Shown: positions 18,017-26,936, counted from the first letter of the stretch. The stretch: 64,000 nucleotides of DNA from Leucobacter weissii (GCF_017565745.1 NZ_JAGDYM010000002.1:1-64000); one strand, 5' to 3'. Notes: generated by a model not told the origin, from the letters alone. Made by a program: numbers and translations.

Positions 18017-18762
18017 ACCCGCGCCAGGACGGGGGCCTGCGAGGGATCCGCGACGGGGATCAGGGGTTGGATTCCGGCGGATACCAGGATCGGCAGGTGG
18101 TCGCTGGTGCCCTGCGCGAGCGTGCGCACGCTGTCGATGCGCAGGCCGGTCGAGGTCGCGAAGTCGAAGTGCCCGCGGAACATCTTGTACCGGGTGTACG
18201 TGCGCCGGTCGCTGAGGGTGAGGTCGTACCCCGCCTCGCGCATGTGCCGGTCGAGCTTCGACTGGAACACCGGATAGTTGTAGTCGCCGACCATGAGCGC
18301 GGGGAGGCCGGGGCCGAGCTGCCGCAGCTCCGCCAGGGCCGTGTGGATCTGATGCCGGCGCAGAGAGTTCAGCGCCGTCAGCGGTGCGGCGTGGAAGGAC
18401 GCCGCCACGAGATCCTGGCCGGTCTCCCGGTCGTGGAGTCGCGCGCCCAGAAGTCGCTCGTTCGCGGGGGAGAGCAGGTGGTCGTGCAGCGACTTCTTCA
18501 GTTGGAAGGTCTGGGCGGAGCGCACGTGGAAGCGCTCGTCGCGCACGTACATGGCGAGCCCCAGGCGGTTGTTCGCGGTGGCGTGCACGAGCCGGAGGTG
18601 CCCGAGCTCGGCGGGGAGCTTGACGGAGTCCGCCTCCTGGAGGCAGAGGATGTCGATGGCGTGCTCGTTCGCCAGCCCGTCGATCTCGCCGAGCGCACGG
18701 TTCTTGCGGAGGTTGTAGCTGATGGTCTTCATGCGCGGCCTCTTCACGGTTCGGTTGCTCAC
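18013..18762 (-). CDS. Endonuclease/exonuclease/phosphatase family protein
   Basis: A 249-aa DNase I-like fold protein. Catalytic motifs are ILCLQEADSV (metal-binding E), ALMVGDYNYP (D/N pair) and the C-terminal TSDHLPILV (D-H). No signal peptide is present, so it should act in the cytoplasm. Substrate could be nucleic acid, a phosphoinositide or another phosphodiester; the sequence does not decide. The GTG start lies 6 nt after a CATAAT hexamer (leaderless). Confidence 0.8.
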   Translation of the reverse strand: MSNRTVKRPRMKTISYNLRKNRALGEIDGLANEHAIDILCLQEADSVKLPAELGHLRLVHATANNRLGLAMYVRDERFHVRSAQTFQLKKSLHDHLLSPANERLLGARLHDRETGQDLVAASFHAAPLTALNSLRRHQIHTALAELRQLGPGLPALMVGDYNYPVFQSKLDRHMREAGYDLTLSDRRTYTRYKMFRGHFDFATSTGLRIDSVRTLAQGTSDHLPILVSAGIQPLIPVADPSQAPVLARV

Positions 18763-18829
18763 GCCCAGATTATGCCCACCGTCTTCGGATCGACTGAACG
18801 CAGGGTAAATGTCGGGTAGCGGAACGGTG

Positions 18830-19318
18830 CTACCTCTGCAGGGGGTGGTCCATCATGGTCGGCTCCGTTCCGTCGAGGAGGTCGTCCTCGGAGGGCCGGG
18901 GATCCCGACCCGCTGCGAATGCGAAGGCGAGCGCGGCGATGGAGGTGGCGAAGGCGATGATGCCGAGGGGGTTGCACAGCGCGATCGACATCTCGAGCCA
19001 CTCGGGGCCCGCGAGATGGCTGAGGATCGTGACCAGGCCGGCATCCGCGCGGTCCGGCACCGTGAGACCGAAGGCCAGCGCGCACGCCCAGGACAGCGTC
19101 AGCGCGACGTAGGGGGCCCGCCCCGCCCGGCGTCCGCGTCCGATCGCCACCGCGATGCGGTGCAGCGTCCAGAGCTGCAGCACGCCGAAGGGGAGCGCGA
19201 TGAGCGGGAGATACCACCAGGTCAGGCCGCCGCCGATGCCGAAGAGCCACCTTCCGGCGCCCATCCAGAGCGCGAGGGAGATGCCGATGGTGCCGAGAAC
19301 CAGATTTCGCGCTGTCAC
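18830..19318 (-). CDS. Hypothetical membrane protein
   Basis: A 162-aa protein with about four transmembrane helices (LGTIGISLALWMGAG, YLPLIALPFGVLQLW, YVALTLSWACALAFGL, NPLGIIAFATSIAALAFAFA) and a charged acidic C-terminus. I recognise no family. The frame could be extended to 19354, but a TACCAT hexamer lies 7 nt before the GTG at 19318, fitting the leaderless pattern, so that start is chosen. Confidence 0.65.
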   Translation of the reverse strand: MTARNLVLGTIGISLALWMGAGRWLFGIGGGLTWWYLPLIALPFGVLQLWTLHRIAVAIGRGRRAGRAPYVALTLSWACALAFGLTVPDRADAGLVTILSHLAGPEWLEMSIALCNPLGIIAFATSIAALAFAFAAGRDPRPSEDDLLDGTEPTMMDHPLQR

Positions 19319-19376
19319 ATCCGAGATGGTACCCTTTTCAGGTTGCCGTCGCACGGGAGGCCGAGCGGTGCAGCGC

Positions 19377-19448
<72 letters not shown>

Positions 19449-19482
19449 CTGATCTGCTCATCGCCCACAAGGCGAAGGCCGT

Positions 19483-19556
19483 GGCTGAGTAGCTCAGCTG
19501 GTTAGAGCGCACGACTCATAATCGTGAGGTCGCGGGATCGAGCCCCGCCTCAGCTA
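19483..19556 (+). tRNA. tRNA-Met (anticodon CAT), elongator
   Basis: A 74-nt cloverleaf: acceptor GGCTGAG/CTCAGCT with a G-U first pair, D-arm AGCTCAGCTGGTTAGAGC, anticodon stem CACGA/TCGTG with loop CTCATAA, and T-arm GCGGG/CCCGC. CAT can also be the lysidine-modified Ile2 tRNA. The order Thr-GGT then Met-CAT is the common actinobacterial arrangement, which favours elongator Met. Confidence 0.88.
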
Positions 19557-19572
19557 CCGAGCGGATCGCAGC

Positions 19573-19599
19573 AAAACCCCCCGATCCGGAGGGGTTTTT
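19573..19599 (+). terminator. Rho-independent terminator after tRNA pair
   Basis: AAAACCCC, a short spacer and GGGGTTTT form an 8-bp stem that can be extended by internal pairs, followed by a T-run. This is the only classical intrinsic terminator with a U-tract that I see in the window. Being symmetric, it may also stop the convergent aminotransferase transcript. Confidence 0.85.
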
Positions 19600-19639
19600 C
19601 TGTTTCTCGGGGCATCGGCGGCGACCGTGCGGCCGGCGG

Positions 19640-20884
19640 TCACGGCCGAGGCGCCGCGGAGAGGCCGGCACCACGGCCCAACCCCTTCAGCCGCTCGATC
19701 GCGGTGCTCAGGACGGACTCGTCCTTGACGAAGGTGAAGCGGACCCAGTCCGAGAGCGCGCGCGAGGTCTCCGACCCGGGCCGGCAGAACGCGGTCAGCG
19801 GCACGCAGGCGACCCCGGCGGCCCCGGGCAGCCAACGTGCGAACGCGGCGCCGTCTCGCGCCTCCTCGCGCAGGAACGGCCCGGCATCGGCGCAGACGAA
19901 GTAGGTGCCGCTCGGGCGCACGGTCCGGAACCCGGCGGAGCGCAGTCCCTCGAGCAGCAGCATCCGCCTGCGGTCGAGCGAGCGCTTGAGCTCGGCGATG
20001 TCGCCGTCGCCGTGGACGAGGGCCTGCGCGATCGCGGGCTGGAACGGCGCGCCGCCGGAGTAGGTGAGGAACTGCTTGATCGCCAGCACCGCGTCGACCA
20101 GGGGTGCGGGCCCCGTCGCCCAGCCGATCTTCCAGCCGGTCAGCGAGAAGGTCTTTCCGGCGGACGACACGGTCAGCGTGCGATCCCGCATCCCCGGCAG
20201 GGTGGCGAGGGGCGTGTGCTCGGCGCCATCGAAGGTGAGGTGCTCGTAGACCTCGTCCGTGATCACCACGGCATCGGCGTCGACGGCGACCCGGGCGATG
20301 GCCGACAGCTCCTCCGGGGCGAGCACGGTGCCCGTGGGGTTGTGCGGCGAATTGACCAGGATCGCCCGGGTGGCCGGACCTGCTGCGGCGCGCAGCGCCT
20401 CGAGATCCAGGCGGAACCCGTCCTCCTCGGCCCGCAGGGGAACGGTGACGTGCCGGGCGCCCGCCATCGCGATCGCCGCGGCATGGGAGTCGTAGAAGGG
20501 CTCGAGGGTGATCACGTCGTCGCCCGGCCCGGCTACGGCGAGCACCGCAGCGGTCAGCCCCTCGGTGGCGCCGGCGGTCACGAGCACCTCGGTCTCCGGA
20601 TCGAATGCGAGCCCGTAGCGCCGTTGCTGGTGCTCGGCCACCGCGGAGCGGAGCGCGGCGATCCCGCGCCCGGGAGGATACTGGTTCGCCCCCTCGCCGA
20701 TCGCCGTCGCGGCGGCGGCCCGGATCCACTCGGGACCGTCCTGGTCGGGGAAGCCCTGTCCGAGGTTCGCCGCGCCCTCGGCCTCGGCGAGGGCGCTCAT
20801 CTCGGCGAAGACGGTGGGCCGGACGCCTCCGTCCGCCGAGACGAGCCCGGCGGCCTCCGCGACCTCGCGCCAACGTGTGCTCAC
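19640..20884 (-). CDS. PLP-dependent class I/II aminotransferase (DapC/KAT-like)
   Basis: A 414-aa fold-type I aminotransferase. Visible motifs are NLGQGFPDQDGPEWI near the N-terminus, VTAGATEGLTAAVLA, ILVNSPHNPTGTVL, ITDEVYEHLTFDG, and the cofactor lysine in SSAGKTFSLTGWKIGW. This subgroup includes N-succinyldiaminopimelate aminotransferases and kynurenine/glutamine transaminases; the sequence alone does not separate them. The GTG start lies 6 nt after TAGGGT (leaderless). Confidence 0.88.
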   Translation of the reverse strand: MSTRWREVAEAAGLVSADGGVRPTVFAEMSALAEAEGAANLGQGFPDQDGPEWIRAAAATAIGEGANQYPPGRGIAALRSAVAEHQQRRYGLAFDPETEVLVTAGATEGLTAAVLAVAGPGDDVITLEPFYDSHAAAIAMAGARHVTVPLRAEEDGFRLDLEALRAAAGPATRAILVNSPHNPTGTVLAPEELSAIARVAVDADAVVITDEVYEHLTFDGAEHTPLATLPGMRDRTLTVSSAGKTFSLTGWKIGWATGPAPLVDAVLAIKQFLTYSGGAPFQPAIAQALVHGDGDIAELKRSLDRRRMLLLEGLRSAGFRTVRPSGTYFVCADAGPFLREEARDGAAFARWLPGAAGVACVPLTAFCRPGSETSRALSDWVRFTFVKDESVLSTAIERLKGLGRGAGLSAAPRP

Positions 20885-20963
20885 ACCCTCACCCTACCCA
20901 ATCGCGGCTCGCGACGGCGGGGCCGGATGGCGGCTGCTCAGCCGGATTCCGTACCATCGAGGA

Positions 20964-21317
20964 ATGAGCGACCCGAGCGAACCCGGTGACGACGACTACG
21001 CCGCTGCCAACCGGATCGGGCGCCCGGTCGCGCGTTGGATGTCGCGCTGGCGAGTCGCGATCCAGAAGCGCCCCTGGCTCGACCGGGTGTACCGCGTGCT
21101 CCTCACGGCCGTCGGGGCGCTCATCGTGGTCATCGGGCTCATCCTCGTGCCGCTGCCGGGTCCCGGCTGGCTGATCGTCTTCATCGGCCTCACGGTGCTC
21201 GGCTCCGAGTACCACTGGGCCCGCCGCCTCACGAGCTGGCTGCGCATGCAGCTGGCCCGTTTCTGGACCTGGTGGCGTGCGCGCAAGGAGCGCAGGGAGG
21301 CCCGCCGGCTGCCCTGA
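20964..21317 (+). CDS. TIGR02611/PGPGW family membrane protein
   Basis: A 117-aa protein with two adjacent hydrophobic helices (about 50-68 and 70-88) joined around the signature LPGPGW, followed by an Arg/Trp-rich tail (FWTWWRARKERREARR). Function is unknown; the family is common in actinobacteria. The ATG at 20964 lies 6 nt after TACCAT, fixing the start over an in-frame upstream extension. Confidence 0.82.
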   Translation: MSDPSEPGDDDYAAANRIGRPVARWMSRWRVAIQKRPWLDRVYRVLLTAVGALIVVIGLILVPLPGPGWLIVFIGLTVLGSEYHWARRLTSWLRMQLARFWTWWRARKERREARRLP

Positions 21318-21321
21318 ACGC

Positions 21322-21365
21322 CGAATCGCCCGGGACCGACGAGCGGGTCGGTCCCGGGCGATTCG
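21322..21365. terminator. Bidirectional hairpin terminator
   Basis: A perfect 19-bp inverted repeat (21322-21340 and 21347-21365) with the 6-nt loop GAGCGG lies between the convergent PGPGW and DUF4870 genes, immediately after the stop of the former. There is no U-tract, as is usual in high-GC actinobacteria. Confidence 0.8.
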
Positions 21366-21384
21366 CAGGCGTGGTCGCCGACCG

Positions 21385-21960
21385 CTACTTGATGAGCGGG
21401 ATGTTGAAGATGAAGGGATCGGTGGATCCGCCGTTGCGGTAGGCGTCGGCCGCCTTCGTCGCGGCGATGATGTGGAAGACGAACAGCACGATCGAACCGA
21501 TCCAGAGCAGCGGAACGAGGATCAGGCCCAGGTAGGGGATGAACCCGGCGATGCTCGTCACGATGACCACGGCGGTGCGCAGCAGCGAGAAGTTGAAGTT
21601 CGACACGTGGAGCGCCGTCGCCCGCTGGTTGCCCTTGTCCTTCTCGATGAGCCAGAAGATGAGGGCGGGCAGCCAGGTGAAGAACACCGAGAGCCAGTAG
21701 TTCAGCTGGATGTTGCTCACGGGGTCGGGGCCCGCGGTCTGCTGCGGCTGCTGGTAGCCGCCGGCCGGGGGCGCCGCCGGGGGAGCCTGCTGGTACTGCG
21801 GGGCCGCCGGGGGCTGCTCGGGCGCGGCGGGCTGCTGGGGGGCGGCCGGCTGCTGGGGCGCCTGGTACTCCGGCGCGGCCGCGGGCTGCTGCGGGGCCGC
21901 CGGGGGCTCCGGCAGGTCGGCGCCCTGGCCGTTGTTCTCTTCGGGGGGCAGGGTGGTCAT
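21385..21960 (-). CDS. DUF4870 domain-containing membrane protein
   Basis: A 191-aa protein with a Pro/Gln/Ala-rich N-terminal tail of about 80 residues (repeats of PQQPAAPQQPAA and PPAAPQYQ) and a C-terminal DUF4870 domain with three helices. The domain motifs are NIQLNYWLSVFFTWLPALIFWLIEKDKG, then FNFSLLRTAVVIV, and AATKAADAYRNG. The disordered cytoplasmic tail is typical of such actinobacterial proteins. A GAGGAG precedes the ATG. Function is unknown. Confidence 0.85.
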   Translation of the reverse strand: MTTLPPEENNGQGADLPEPPAAPQQPAAAPEYQAPQQPAAPQQPAAPEQPPAAPQYQQAPPAAPPAGGYQQPQQTAGPDPVSNIQLNYWLSVFFTWLPALIFWLIEKDKGNQRATALHVSNFNFSLLRTAVVIVTSIAGFIPYLGLILVPLLWIGSIVLFVFHIIAATKAADAYRNGGSTDPFIFNIPLIK

Positions 21961-21990
21961 GTGGGTCTCCTCGCGATGCGAATGTGTGTG

Positions 21991-22017
21991 ATTATGAACT
22001 TACCGCAGAGCTGACAA
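21991..22017 (-). promoter_or_regulatory. Promoter of the DUF4870 gene (probable)
   Basis: On the minus strand, TTGTCA (22017-22012) is followed 15 nt later by CATAAT (21996-21991). The spacing is slightly short; an alternative -10, TAATCA, gives 17. The transcript would have a leader of about 25 nt with the GAGGAG site. Confidence 0.4.
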
Positions 22018-22039
22018 TTGCCTGGGAGGCGCGAAAGGA

Positions 22040-22076
22040 TCGCCCATCGACTCATCATAGGTGAATCGATGGGCGA
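22040..22076. promoter_or_regulatory. 11-bp inverted repeat upstream of DUF4870 gene
   Basis: TCGCCCATCGA (22040-22050) and TCGATGGGCGA (22066-22076) are perfect inverted arms around 15 nt. It may terminate the winged-helix gene transcript, which reads in from the right, or act as an operator for the DUF4870 promoter just downstream. Confidence 0.5.
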
Positions 22077-22184
22077 ACCACACCCCTGATTTACGCGGCG
22101 TTACCGGGCGAGAAACCGACCGTCTCCGAACCGTTCGGGAGCGCGGCTCCCCGCGGATCGGGCGGCGCGAGGGCCCAGCTCCGC

Positions 22185-22868
22185 TCAGAACAGGTCGGGG
22201 CTGGGCGTCGACGACTGCAGAATGGCGACGTCGGCGTGCCGGTCGAAGCGGTAGCCGATGCCGCGCACCGTGCGCACGATGTCCTGGTAGTGCGCCAGCT
22301 TGACGCGGAGGCGCCTGACGTGCACGTCGATGGTGCGCTCGTTCGGCACCTCCTCGGCGGGAGCGCCCGACCACAGAGCCTCGATCAGCTCCTCCCGGCT
22401 GACCGTGCGGCCCTCGCGCAGGACGAAGTACTGCAGCAGCTCGAACTCGCGGTAGGTGAGGGGAGCGGCGACGTTGTCGAGCAGCACCCGCTTGCGCGAC
22501 AGATCGACCGTCACGCCGCTCGCGGCCCGATCGTCCTCGGCGATCTCGTTCTGCTTCTGGCGGGCGATGGCGGCGGGGTCGCCGAGCGCCAGCCGCACGA
22601 CGTCGACGTCGCGCCCTCCGGCGCCCTCCGGGGCGAGCGCGACCGCCGCGTAGGTCTCGGCGGCGGGGGCGAGCCGGGCGACGAGCTGCTTGATCTGGGC
22701 GACGATGGCGCCGAGGGTCGGATCGGTCTCGTCGAGCTTGTGGTCGGCCAGGCCGACGTAGAGCGCGAAGCCGCGCACCTCCGTTCCCTCCGGTACGCTG
22801 CGCTGGGGCTGCGGGGAGAGCTCGGCGGTGAAGTCGGGGCGGGCCTGGGCGAGAGTCTGGTTGGTCAT
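22185..22868 (-). CDS. Winged-helix transcriptional regulator without receiver domain
   Basis: A 227-aa protein whose C-terminal half (about 125-215) is an OmpR/PhoB-type winged helix: LTYREFELLQYFVLREGRTVSREELIEALW, then NERTIDVHVRRLRVKLAHYQDIVRTVRGIGYRF. The N-terminal 110 residues lack the Asp/Lys residues of a receiver and form a small alpha/beta region (EVRGFALYVGLADHKLDETDPTLGAIVAQIKQL) of unknown fold. An AAGGA lies about 11 nt before the ATG. How it senses a signal is not evident. Confidence 0.82.
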   Translation of the reverse strand: MTNQTLAQARPDFTAELSPQPQRSVPEGTEVRGFALYVGLADHKLDETDPTLGAIVAQIKQLVARLAPAAETYAAVALAPEGAGGRDVDVVRLALGDPAAIARQKQNEIAEDDRAASGVTVDLSRKRVLLDNVAAPLTYREFELLQYFVLREGRTVSREELIEALWSGAPAEEVPNERTIDVHVRRLRVKLAHYQDIVRTVRGIGYRFDRHADVAILQSSTPSPDLF

Positions 22869-23367
22869 GATGATGAAGTCCTTTGCGTGCTGCCTCGCGT
22901 CCGGCTCTGAGCGCCGGAGGCGATGGTGCGGGCCTGGGGCCCGCGGAATGTGCGATGAAGCGGAGGGATCCCTCCGTCGGTACCGTGCCCCCGATGGGGA
23001 GCGCCCGGTGCGGACGGGGCGCCGAACGCGGGTTCGGCCGGTGGCGCCGGAACGCGTGCGCTGAAGCTGCGTCGTTCCGTCAGTGCGCCATGCACATTCG
23101 GCAACACATGACATCGCGACCGGTCATCATCATGCCGGTCTGCCCAAGGTTCACCTCGACGGTGGACTGGGTGCGATGAATGTCACTCATAACGAGAAGT
23201 TTGGCAAATGTGACCGCCGTTGTCAAGTGTTGACCGTGCGTGACGTCGCCGCGACGGAGCGGCGAGTTGACACCGGTGAACCCGGCTCCCTACGATGCTT
23301 ACGTTTGCCTAACCAACATCACATGTAATTCGGTGCGTTCTGAATGCACTCTTCCTCTTGGAGCACC
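22869..23367. other. Divergent intergenic region with a promoter
   Basis: About 500 bp without a gene separates the winged-helix regulator and the FG-GAP protein. On the plus strand TTGACA (23267-23272) and TACGAT (23291-23296), 18 bp apart, form a good sigma-70 promoter for the FG-GAP gene, with a leader of about 65 nt. The part nearest the regulator is GC-rich, while 23080-23230 is relatively AT-rich with TTGACA-like boxes on both strands. No gene or RNA is recognised. Confidence 0.6.
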
Positions 23368-26226
23368 ATGCGCCCCTCCGCGTCTTCCCGCCTCGTCCTG
23401 CGCGCCGTCGCGCTCATCGCCGCACCGATCCTGGCGCTCTCGCTCGCGCCGGCCGCTCAGGCGGCGCCGCTCGCCGCAGCGGACGACGGCGGTGCCAGCG
23501 CCTCCGCCGCCGATCACCGTCGTGTCGACTGGAGCGGTGACGGCCAGAACGCCGCCCTCGGTACCTCGATCAGCAGCGAGGTCTGCGATGTGAACGGTGA
23601 CGGCGTGGACGACATCGTCGTGAGCTCCTGGCTCTGGAGCGGTGCCGAGCGGGCCAGCGCGGGCGCGCTCTACGTGGTCTTCGGCGCCTCGGAGCTGCAG
23701 GGCGGAAATCTCGGCAGCGACTACCTCAGCACCGGCCGGGCGGTCCGGGTGGACGGTCCCGCCGCCGATGCGGAGATCGGATTCTCCATCAACTGCCTGG
23801 GCGATGTGAACGGCGACGGCATCGACGATTTCGGTGTCGGCAGCGACGTGACGCAGCGGGCCTACGTGATCTTCGGGGCCGAGGACTTCGGCCCGGCCGA
23901 CCTCGCGGATCTGGGCGAGCGCGGATACGTCGTGAGCAGCGGCGATGAGGCCTCGGGCCATTTCGGGCACCGGATCGCCGCCATCGGCGACGTCAACGGC
24001 GACGGCAAGGCGGAGATCGTCGTCTCGGCCCTCGACGCGAGCACGCTGGGCCGCACCAGGAACGGACGCGTGTGGGTCATCGCAGGCAAGGCGGACACCG
24101 CCGACATCGATCTCGCCGACCCCGAGCAGGCGGAGGCGAATCTGCTCTTCACCATCGACGGCGCGATCAACCTCGACCGGCTCACCGAGGTCTCGAACAT
24201 CGGCGACTTCAACGGCGACGGCGTGCCCGATCTGCTCATCAGCTCGCAGTGGCAGCGGGTCGGCACCGCGGCCAACGCCGGCCGCGCCTTCGTGATCTGG
24301 GGCGGAACGGGCGGGAACGTCGACCTCGCCTCCCTCGGCGACCGGGGCATCTCGATCGAGGGCCCGACCCGCGGCGCGGACCGTTTCGGCATCGCGGTGA
24401 GCAGCGCCGGAGACGTCAACGGCGACGGTCTCGCAGACCTGCTCATCGGTGCCCAGTCGAGCTCCTCCCGCCCCGGAGGGGTGGCGGTGGTCTTCGGCAA
24501 GAAGGACGAGTCCGCCAAGATCCACACCAATCCCCTCTCGACGGAGCTGTCGGTGTTCAGCTGCACCGAGGACGCCGCGCCGGTGGCGAACGCCTGCCCG
24601 GAGGGCTCCGAAGCCGTCCCCCGCGGGTACTGGATCAACGGTGCGAACAACGGCGACCTCACCGGCGCGGACGTGGCGGGCGTCGGGGACGTGAACGGCG
24701 ACGGGCTGCCCGACTTCGCGGTGAGCGCGAAGGGCTACGATGCGATCGTCGGCGAGACGGCGCTCAACAACTCCGGTGCCGTGTGGGTGGTCTACGGCAA
24801 GCCGGACACGGCTCTGCAGAATCTCGCCGGACTCGCGGATGACCAGGGCTTCCGCATCGACGGAGCGGCGGCGGGGGACGCCATCGCCACCTCGGTCGGC
24901 GCGGTCGGCGACGTCGACGGCAACGGCGTCGACGACGTCGCCTACTCCGCCAACTTCGCGGCTCGACCGGTGGACGCCCCGGTGCTGAACGCCGGCGAGC
25001 TCAGCGTGCACCTGCTGGGCGAGCTCGTGACGGAGACCCGGCTCTCCGCGCCGCAGCGGGCCGACGCCGGAGCGACCGCGACCGCCACCGCCGAGGTGGT
25101 CACCGCGGTATCCGGAGGGCGTCAGGTGGGTGCGGGCGCGGTGCGGTTCCTCCGCGACGGCGAGACGATCCCGGAGTGCGCGGCGGTCGAGCTGGATGCG
25201 CAGGGCGCCGCCGAGTGCGATTTCGTGCCGGCCTCGCGGGCCGACGCATCGGAGCTGTCGGCCCGGTACCTCGGTGTCGCGGGAGAGTTCGCCGAGTCGG
25301 CGAGCGAGACCGCGTCGCTGTCGGTGCACGACACCTCGGTCACGGCCGTGGGCCAGCCCTGGCCGGCGGCGCCGAGCGCGGGTGAGCCCTTCGTCGTGAG
25401 CGCTGCGGTCTCCGCCGCGAACGGCGGGAGGACGCCCGAGGGCACGGTGGCCTTCGCGGTCGACGGGGCGGTGGTCGCGGAGTGCGCGTCGGTGCCGCTG
25501 CAGTCCGGCTCCGCCGCTTGCCCGCTGACCGTCGACGAGCCGGGCACGGCGAACGTCGTCGCCAGCTTCGCCGGAGAGGGCGAGACGCTCTCCGGCTCGG
25601 TCTCGAGCGTCCGCGCGATCACGGTGCGCGAGCGCGAGACGGGCGCCGAACGGGCGCTGCCGAGCGTGGCCGCCGTCGCCGCATCCGCGGTGCGCCCGCA
25701 CGGCTCCGACTTCGTGATCCGCACGGCGGTGCGGGCGGGCGGAGCGCCCGAGACCGGTATCGTCCGGATCTCCTCGGGCGCGCGCGTCCTGGCGAGCGGC
25801 GTGCTGCAGCGGGGCGCGGTGACGATCCGAGTGCCGGCGAGCGGCCTCGAGATCGGCGCGTCGAAGCTGACCGTCTCCTACCTCGGTTCGGAGACCGCCG
25901 CTCCCGGCGACGACGCGGTGAGCGTCCGCGTGACCAAGGCGGCCACGAAGGTCTCGGCGAAGCAGACGACGAAGCGGCTCACCTCGGGCAAGCGGCCCAG
26001 GGTGAGCGTCGCCGTCTCGCCGAGGAAGCTCGTGACCGCCGGCACCGTCTCCGTGCGCATCAAGGGCAAGACCGTGAAGAGCGCCAGGCTGAGCCCGTCG
26101 AGGCAGGGACGGGCGACCCTCTCGCTTCCGAAGCTCAAGAAAGGCAAGCACGTCCTGACCGTGCGCTACAGCGGCGACGCGCGCTTCTCGACCTCGTACC
26201 AGAGGATCGCCGTCAGAGTGCGGTGA
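23368..26226 (+). CDS. Secreted FG-GAP repeat protein with Ig-like C-terminal domains
   Basis: A 952-aa exported protein. The ATG at 23368 is preferred over 23344 because GGAG lies 5 nt before it. It gives a classic signal peptide with Arg-rich n-region and cleavage after AAQA. Residues about 60-560 form an integrin-alpha-like beta-propeller with seven calcium-binding D-x-N/D-G-D/N-G motifs (DVNGDGVDDIVVSS, DVNGDGIDDFGVGS, DVNGDGKAEIVVSA, DFNGDGVPDLLISS, DVNGDGLADLLIGA, DVNGDGLPDFAVSA, DVDGNGVDDVAYSA). Residues about 565-952 are repeated Ig-like domains of the Big_3/5 type, the last one Lys/Arg-rich. No sortase motif or transmembrane anchor is seen, so it is probably secreted or wall-associated. 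A ligand is unknown. Confidence 0.88.
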   Translation: MRPSASSRLVLRAVALIAAPILALSLAPAAQAAPLAAADDGGASASAADHRRVDWSGDGQNAALGTSISSEVCDVNGDGVDDIVVSSWLWSGAERASAGALYVVFGASELQGGNLGSDYLSTGRAVRVDGPAADAEIGFSINCLGDVNGDGIDDFGVGSDVTQRAYVIFGAEDFGPADLADLGERGYVVSSGDEASGHFGHRIAAIGDVNGDGKAEIVVSALDASTLGRTRNGRVWVIAGKADTADIDLADPEQAEANLLFTIDGAINLDRLTEVSNIGDFNGDGVPDLLISSQWQRVGTAANAGRAFVIWGGTGGNVDLASLGDRGISIEGPTRGADRFGIAVSSAGDVNGDGLADLLIGAQSSSSRPGGVAVVFGKKDESAKIHTNPLSTELSVFSCTEDAAPVANACPEGSEAVPRGYWINGANNGDLTGADVAGVGDVNGDGLPDFAVSAKGYDAIVGETALNNSGAVWVVYGKPDTALQNLAGLADDQGFRIDGAAAGDAIATSVGAVGDVDGNGVDDVAYSANFAARPVDAPVLNAGELSVHLLGELVTETRLSAPQRADAGATATATAEVVTAVSGGRQVGAGAVRFLRDGETIPECAAVELDAQGAAECDFVPASRADASELSARYLGVAGEFAESASETASLSVHDTSVTAVGQPWPAAPSAGEPFVVSAAVSAANGGRTPEGTVAFAVDGAVVAECASVPLQSGSAACPLTVDEPGTANVVASFAGEGETLSGSVSSVRAITVRERETGAERALPSVAAVAASAVRPHGSDFVIRTAVRAGGAPETGIVRISSGARVLASGVLQRGAVTIRVPASGLEIGASKLTVSYLGSETAAPGDDAVSVRVTKAATKVSAKQTTKRLTSGKRPRVSVAVSPRKLVTAGTVSVRIKGKTVKSARLSPSRQGRATLSLPKLKKGKHVLTVRYSGDARFSTSYQRIAVRVR

Positions 26227-26228
26227 TC

Positions 26229-26273
26229 CCGCCGGGCGGCGCGCTCTCCCGGCGAGGGCGCGCCGCCCGGCGG
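26229..26273. terminator. Hairpin terminator between FG-GAP and upp genes
   Basis: A perfect 16-bp GC-only inverted repeat (26229-26244 and 26258-26273) follows the FG-GAP stop codon by 2 nt and lies between convergent genes. It lacks a U-tract. Confidence 0.75.
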
Positions 26274-26300
26274 ACGGCGCCGCTCAGTCGACCGCGCCGC

Positions 26301-26936
26301 TCAACCGACGGTCCCGTACAGGCGGTCTCCCGCGTCCCCGAGCCCCGGCACGATGTAGGCGTGCTCGTCGAGACCCTGATCGAGCGCGCCCAGCACGAGC
26401 GTGGCGCTGCGGTCGCCGACCTGGTCCCGCAGCGCCGAGATCCCCTCCGGCGTGCCGAGGATGCACACCGCAGTCACCTCCTCGGCGCCCCGCGCGAACA
26501 GGAACTCGACGGCGGCGGCCAGAGACCCTCCCGTGGCGAGCATCGGATCGAGCACGAAGCACTGGCGGCCGCTCAGGTCGTCGGGCAGGCGCTCGGCGTA
26601 GGTCTCCGGCTGCAGCGTCTGCTCGTCCCGCTTCATGCCGAGGAACCCGACCTCGGCCGTGGGCAGCATCTTGACCATGCCGTCGAGCATGCCGAGGCCG
26701 GCGCGCAGGATCGGCACGATCAGCGGGGCCGGCTGGCTCAGGCGCACGCCCGCGGTGGGCGCCACGGGCGTCTCGATCTGCACCGCCTCGACCCGGACGT
26801 CGCGCGTGGCCTCGTAGCCGAGCAGCATCATCAGCTCCTCGACGAGCAGCCGGAACGTCGGCGGCGGCGTATGCTTGTCTCGCAGAACCGTGAGCTTATG
26901 GGTGATCAACGGGTGATCGGCGATGACGACGCGCAT
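26301..26936 (-). CDS. upp: Uracil phosphoribosyltransferase
   Basis: Converts uracil and PRPP to UMP in pyrimidine salvage. The 211-aa length is normal. It begins [20 protein letters not shown] and carries the conserved [14 protein letters not shown], the PRPP loop [12 protein letters not shown] and the C-terminal uracil-binding region [20 protein letters not shown] lies 8 nt before the ATG at 26936, favouring this start over an in-frame extension. It is divergent from tadA. Confidence 0.96.
   Translation of the reverse strand: MRVVIADHPLITHKLTVLRDKHTPPPTFRLLVEELMMLLGYEATRDVRVEAVQIETPVAPTAGVRLSQPAPLIVPILRAGLGMLDGMVKMLPTAEVGFLGMKRDEQTLQPETYAERLPDDLSGRQCFVLDPMLATGGSLAAAVEFLFARGAEEVTAVCILGTPEGISALRDQVGDRSATLVLGALDQGLDEHAYIVPGLGDAGDRLYGTVG

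Noticed and set aside
19483-19556. tRNA-Ile2 (lysidine-modified CAT)
   Set aside because: Possible from the anticodon alone, but pairing with tRNA-Thr(GGT) favours elongator Met.
23299-26151. 950-codon open frame on the minus strand
   Set aside because: Antisense to the FG-GAP gene, which has a signal peptide and clear calcium motifs; the antisense product has none.
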